A program made the translations under genes and the position numbers. 6,496 nt of DNA from Devosia sp. (GTDB lineage: Bacteria > Pseudomonadota > Alphaproteobacteria > Rhizobiales > Devosiaceae): the NCBI GenBank assembly GCA_025352765.1, contig JANXSI010000384.1, positions 1-6,496 on the forward strand, read 5' to 3'. Shown here piece after piece: positions 6,086-6,496 of this stretch (position 1 is its first letter; every line of letters begins with the position of its first letter). A model generated the notes under the pieces. The model made no database searches. It was not told the DNA's origin and saw only the letters and a program-made list of their open reading frames with translations.

Positions 6086-6496
6086 ATGACGGAAGAAACT
6101 CATATCGAGGATGGTGGCCGCTTGCCGTCTTTGCAAATGGCTGCATCTTACTTCAGTCGCTTGGAATCAGAGTCCATTCATATCTTGCGCGAGGCGGTCG
6201 CTGACGCTCGAAACCCGGTCATGCTGTTTTCGGCGGGCAAGGACTCTACCGTCATGGCGCATCTGGCCCTGCGCGCTTTCTACCCAAGCAAGCCGCCGTT
6301 TCCCCTTCTACACGTGGATTCAACATGGGAATTCCAATCCCTGCTCGAATTCCGTGATGCCTTCGCACGCGACCATGGACTTGACCTTATCGTCTACGCC
6401 AATGAAGACGGCCGCCGGCAAGGGATCAATCCATTCGACCACGGCGAGCACTACACCCGCATCATGCGAACCGAGGCACTGAAGTCGGCACTTGAT
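6086..6496 (+). CDS. cysD: CysD, sulfate adenylyltransferase (ATP sulfurylase) subunit 2, N-terminal part; cut by window end
   Basis: The frame from ATG 6086 stays open through base 6496 and gives 137 residues of a protein normally about 300 long. CysD, with the GTPase CysN, makes adenosine 5'-phosphosulfate from sulfate and ATP for cysteine synthesis or sulfation. The PP-loop ATP-binding motif SAGKDS (49-54, SIGKDS in E. coli CysD) follows RNPVMLF. Other matches to E. coli CysD are RLESESIHILREA (25-37), KPPFPLLHVDSTWEF (69-83), LLEFRDAFA (86-94), INPFDHG (114-120) and IMRTEALKSAL (126-136). The start lies 3 nt after the dabA stop with no clear ribosome-binding site, which implies coupling. 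A later ATG at 6137 (codon 18) would give an N-terminus closer to E. coli CysD. The rhizobial paralog NodP (Nod-factor sulfation) cannot be told apart from this fragment. cysN or cysNC would be expected next. Confidence 0.95.
   Translation, partial: MTEETHIEDGGRLPSLQMAASYFSRLESESIHILREAVADARNPVMLFSAGKDSTVMAHLALRAFYPSKPPFPLLHVDSTWEFQSLLEFRDAFARDHGLDLIVYANEDGRRQGINPFDHGEHYTRIMRTEALKSALD

Noticed and set aside
6111..6482. 123-codon plus-strand open frame at the window end
   Set aside because: It is out of frame with the cysD reading frame from 6086, which carries the PP-loop and many CysD motifs; this one has none.
1..6496. CRISPR array, tRNA or rRNA genes
   Set aside because: No regularly spaced direct repeats and no tRNA- or rRNA-like segments were seen on either strand.

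Overview
The window reads as chromosomal DNA from a GC-rich proteobacterium, most likely an alphaproteobacterium of the Hyphomicrobiales type. That placement is an inference from base composition, GTG start use, the FAS1 protein, the IS21-type debris and the gene style; no marker gene here fixes the taxon.

Layout: (1) positions 1-405 carry the 3' part of a fasciclin (FAS1) domain protein, followed by a perfect 10-bp hairpin at 431-460. (2) Positions about 461-1088 hold no intact gene. They contain a heavily decayed, frame-broken fragment of an IS21-family istB ATPase gene (minus strand, 769-1022) and a 20-bp imperfect inverted repeat (568-587 / 711-730) that may be what is left of the element's end. 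(3) A LysR-type regulator of the NhaR-like kind lies on the minus strand (1089-1973). It is divergent from (4) a tightly packed plus-strand operon: dabB (2082-3641), dabA (3641-6082) and the first 137 codons of cysD (6086 to the window end).

DabB is a NuoL/MrpA-like membrane subunit. DabA is a DUF2309 protein with a beta-carbonic-anhydrase-like zinc site. Together they form the DAB energy-coupled inorganic carbon (CO2 to bicarbonate) accumulation complex. The next gene, overlooked by simple ORF calling because it runs off the window, is the N-terminal half of CysD, the ATP sulfurylase small subunit (paralogous to rhizobial NodP). The dabB stop overlaps the dabA start (TGATG), and only 3 nt separate dabA from cysD, so carbon uptake and sulfate activation appear to be co-transcribed.

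The 108-bp lysR/dabB intergenic region is rich in signals. It has a 20-bp near-perfect palindrome (2002-2021) that overlaps plausible -35 elements of both divergent promoters. It also has an 11-bp stem-loop (2046-2076) whose 3' arm contains the only Shine-Dalgarno-like sequence of dabB. This suggests regulator-controlled transcription plus possible translational control. The IS remnant next to the regulator suggests past rearrangement at this edge of the dab locus.
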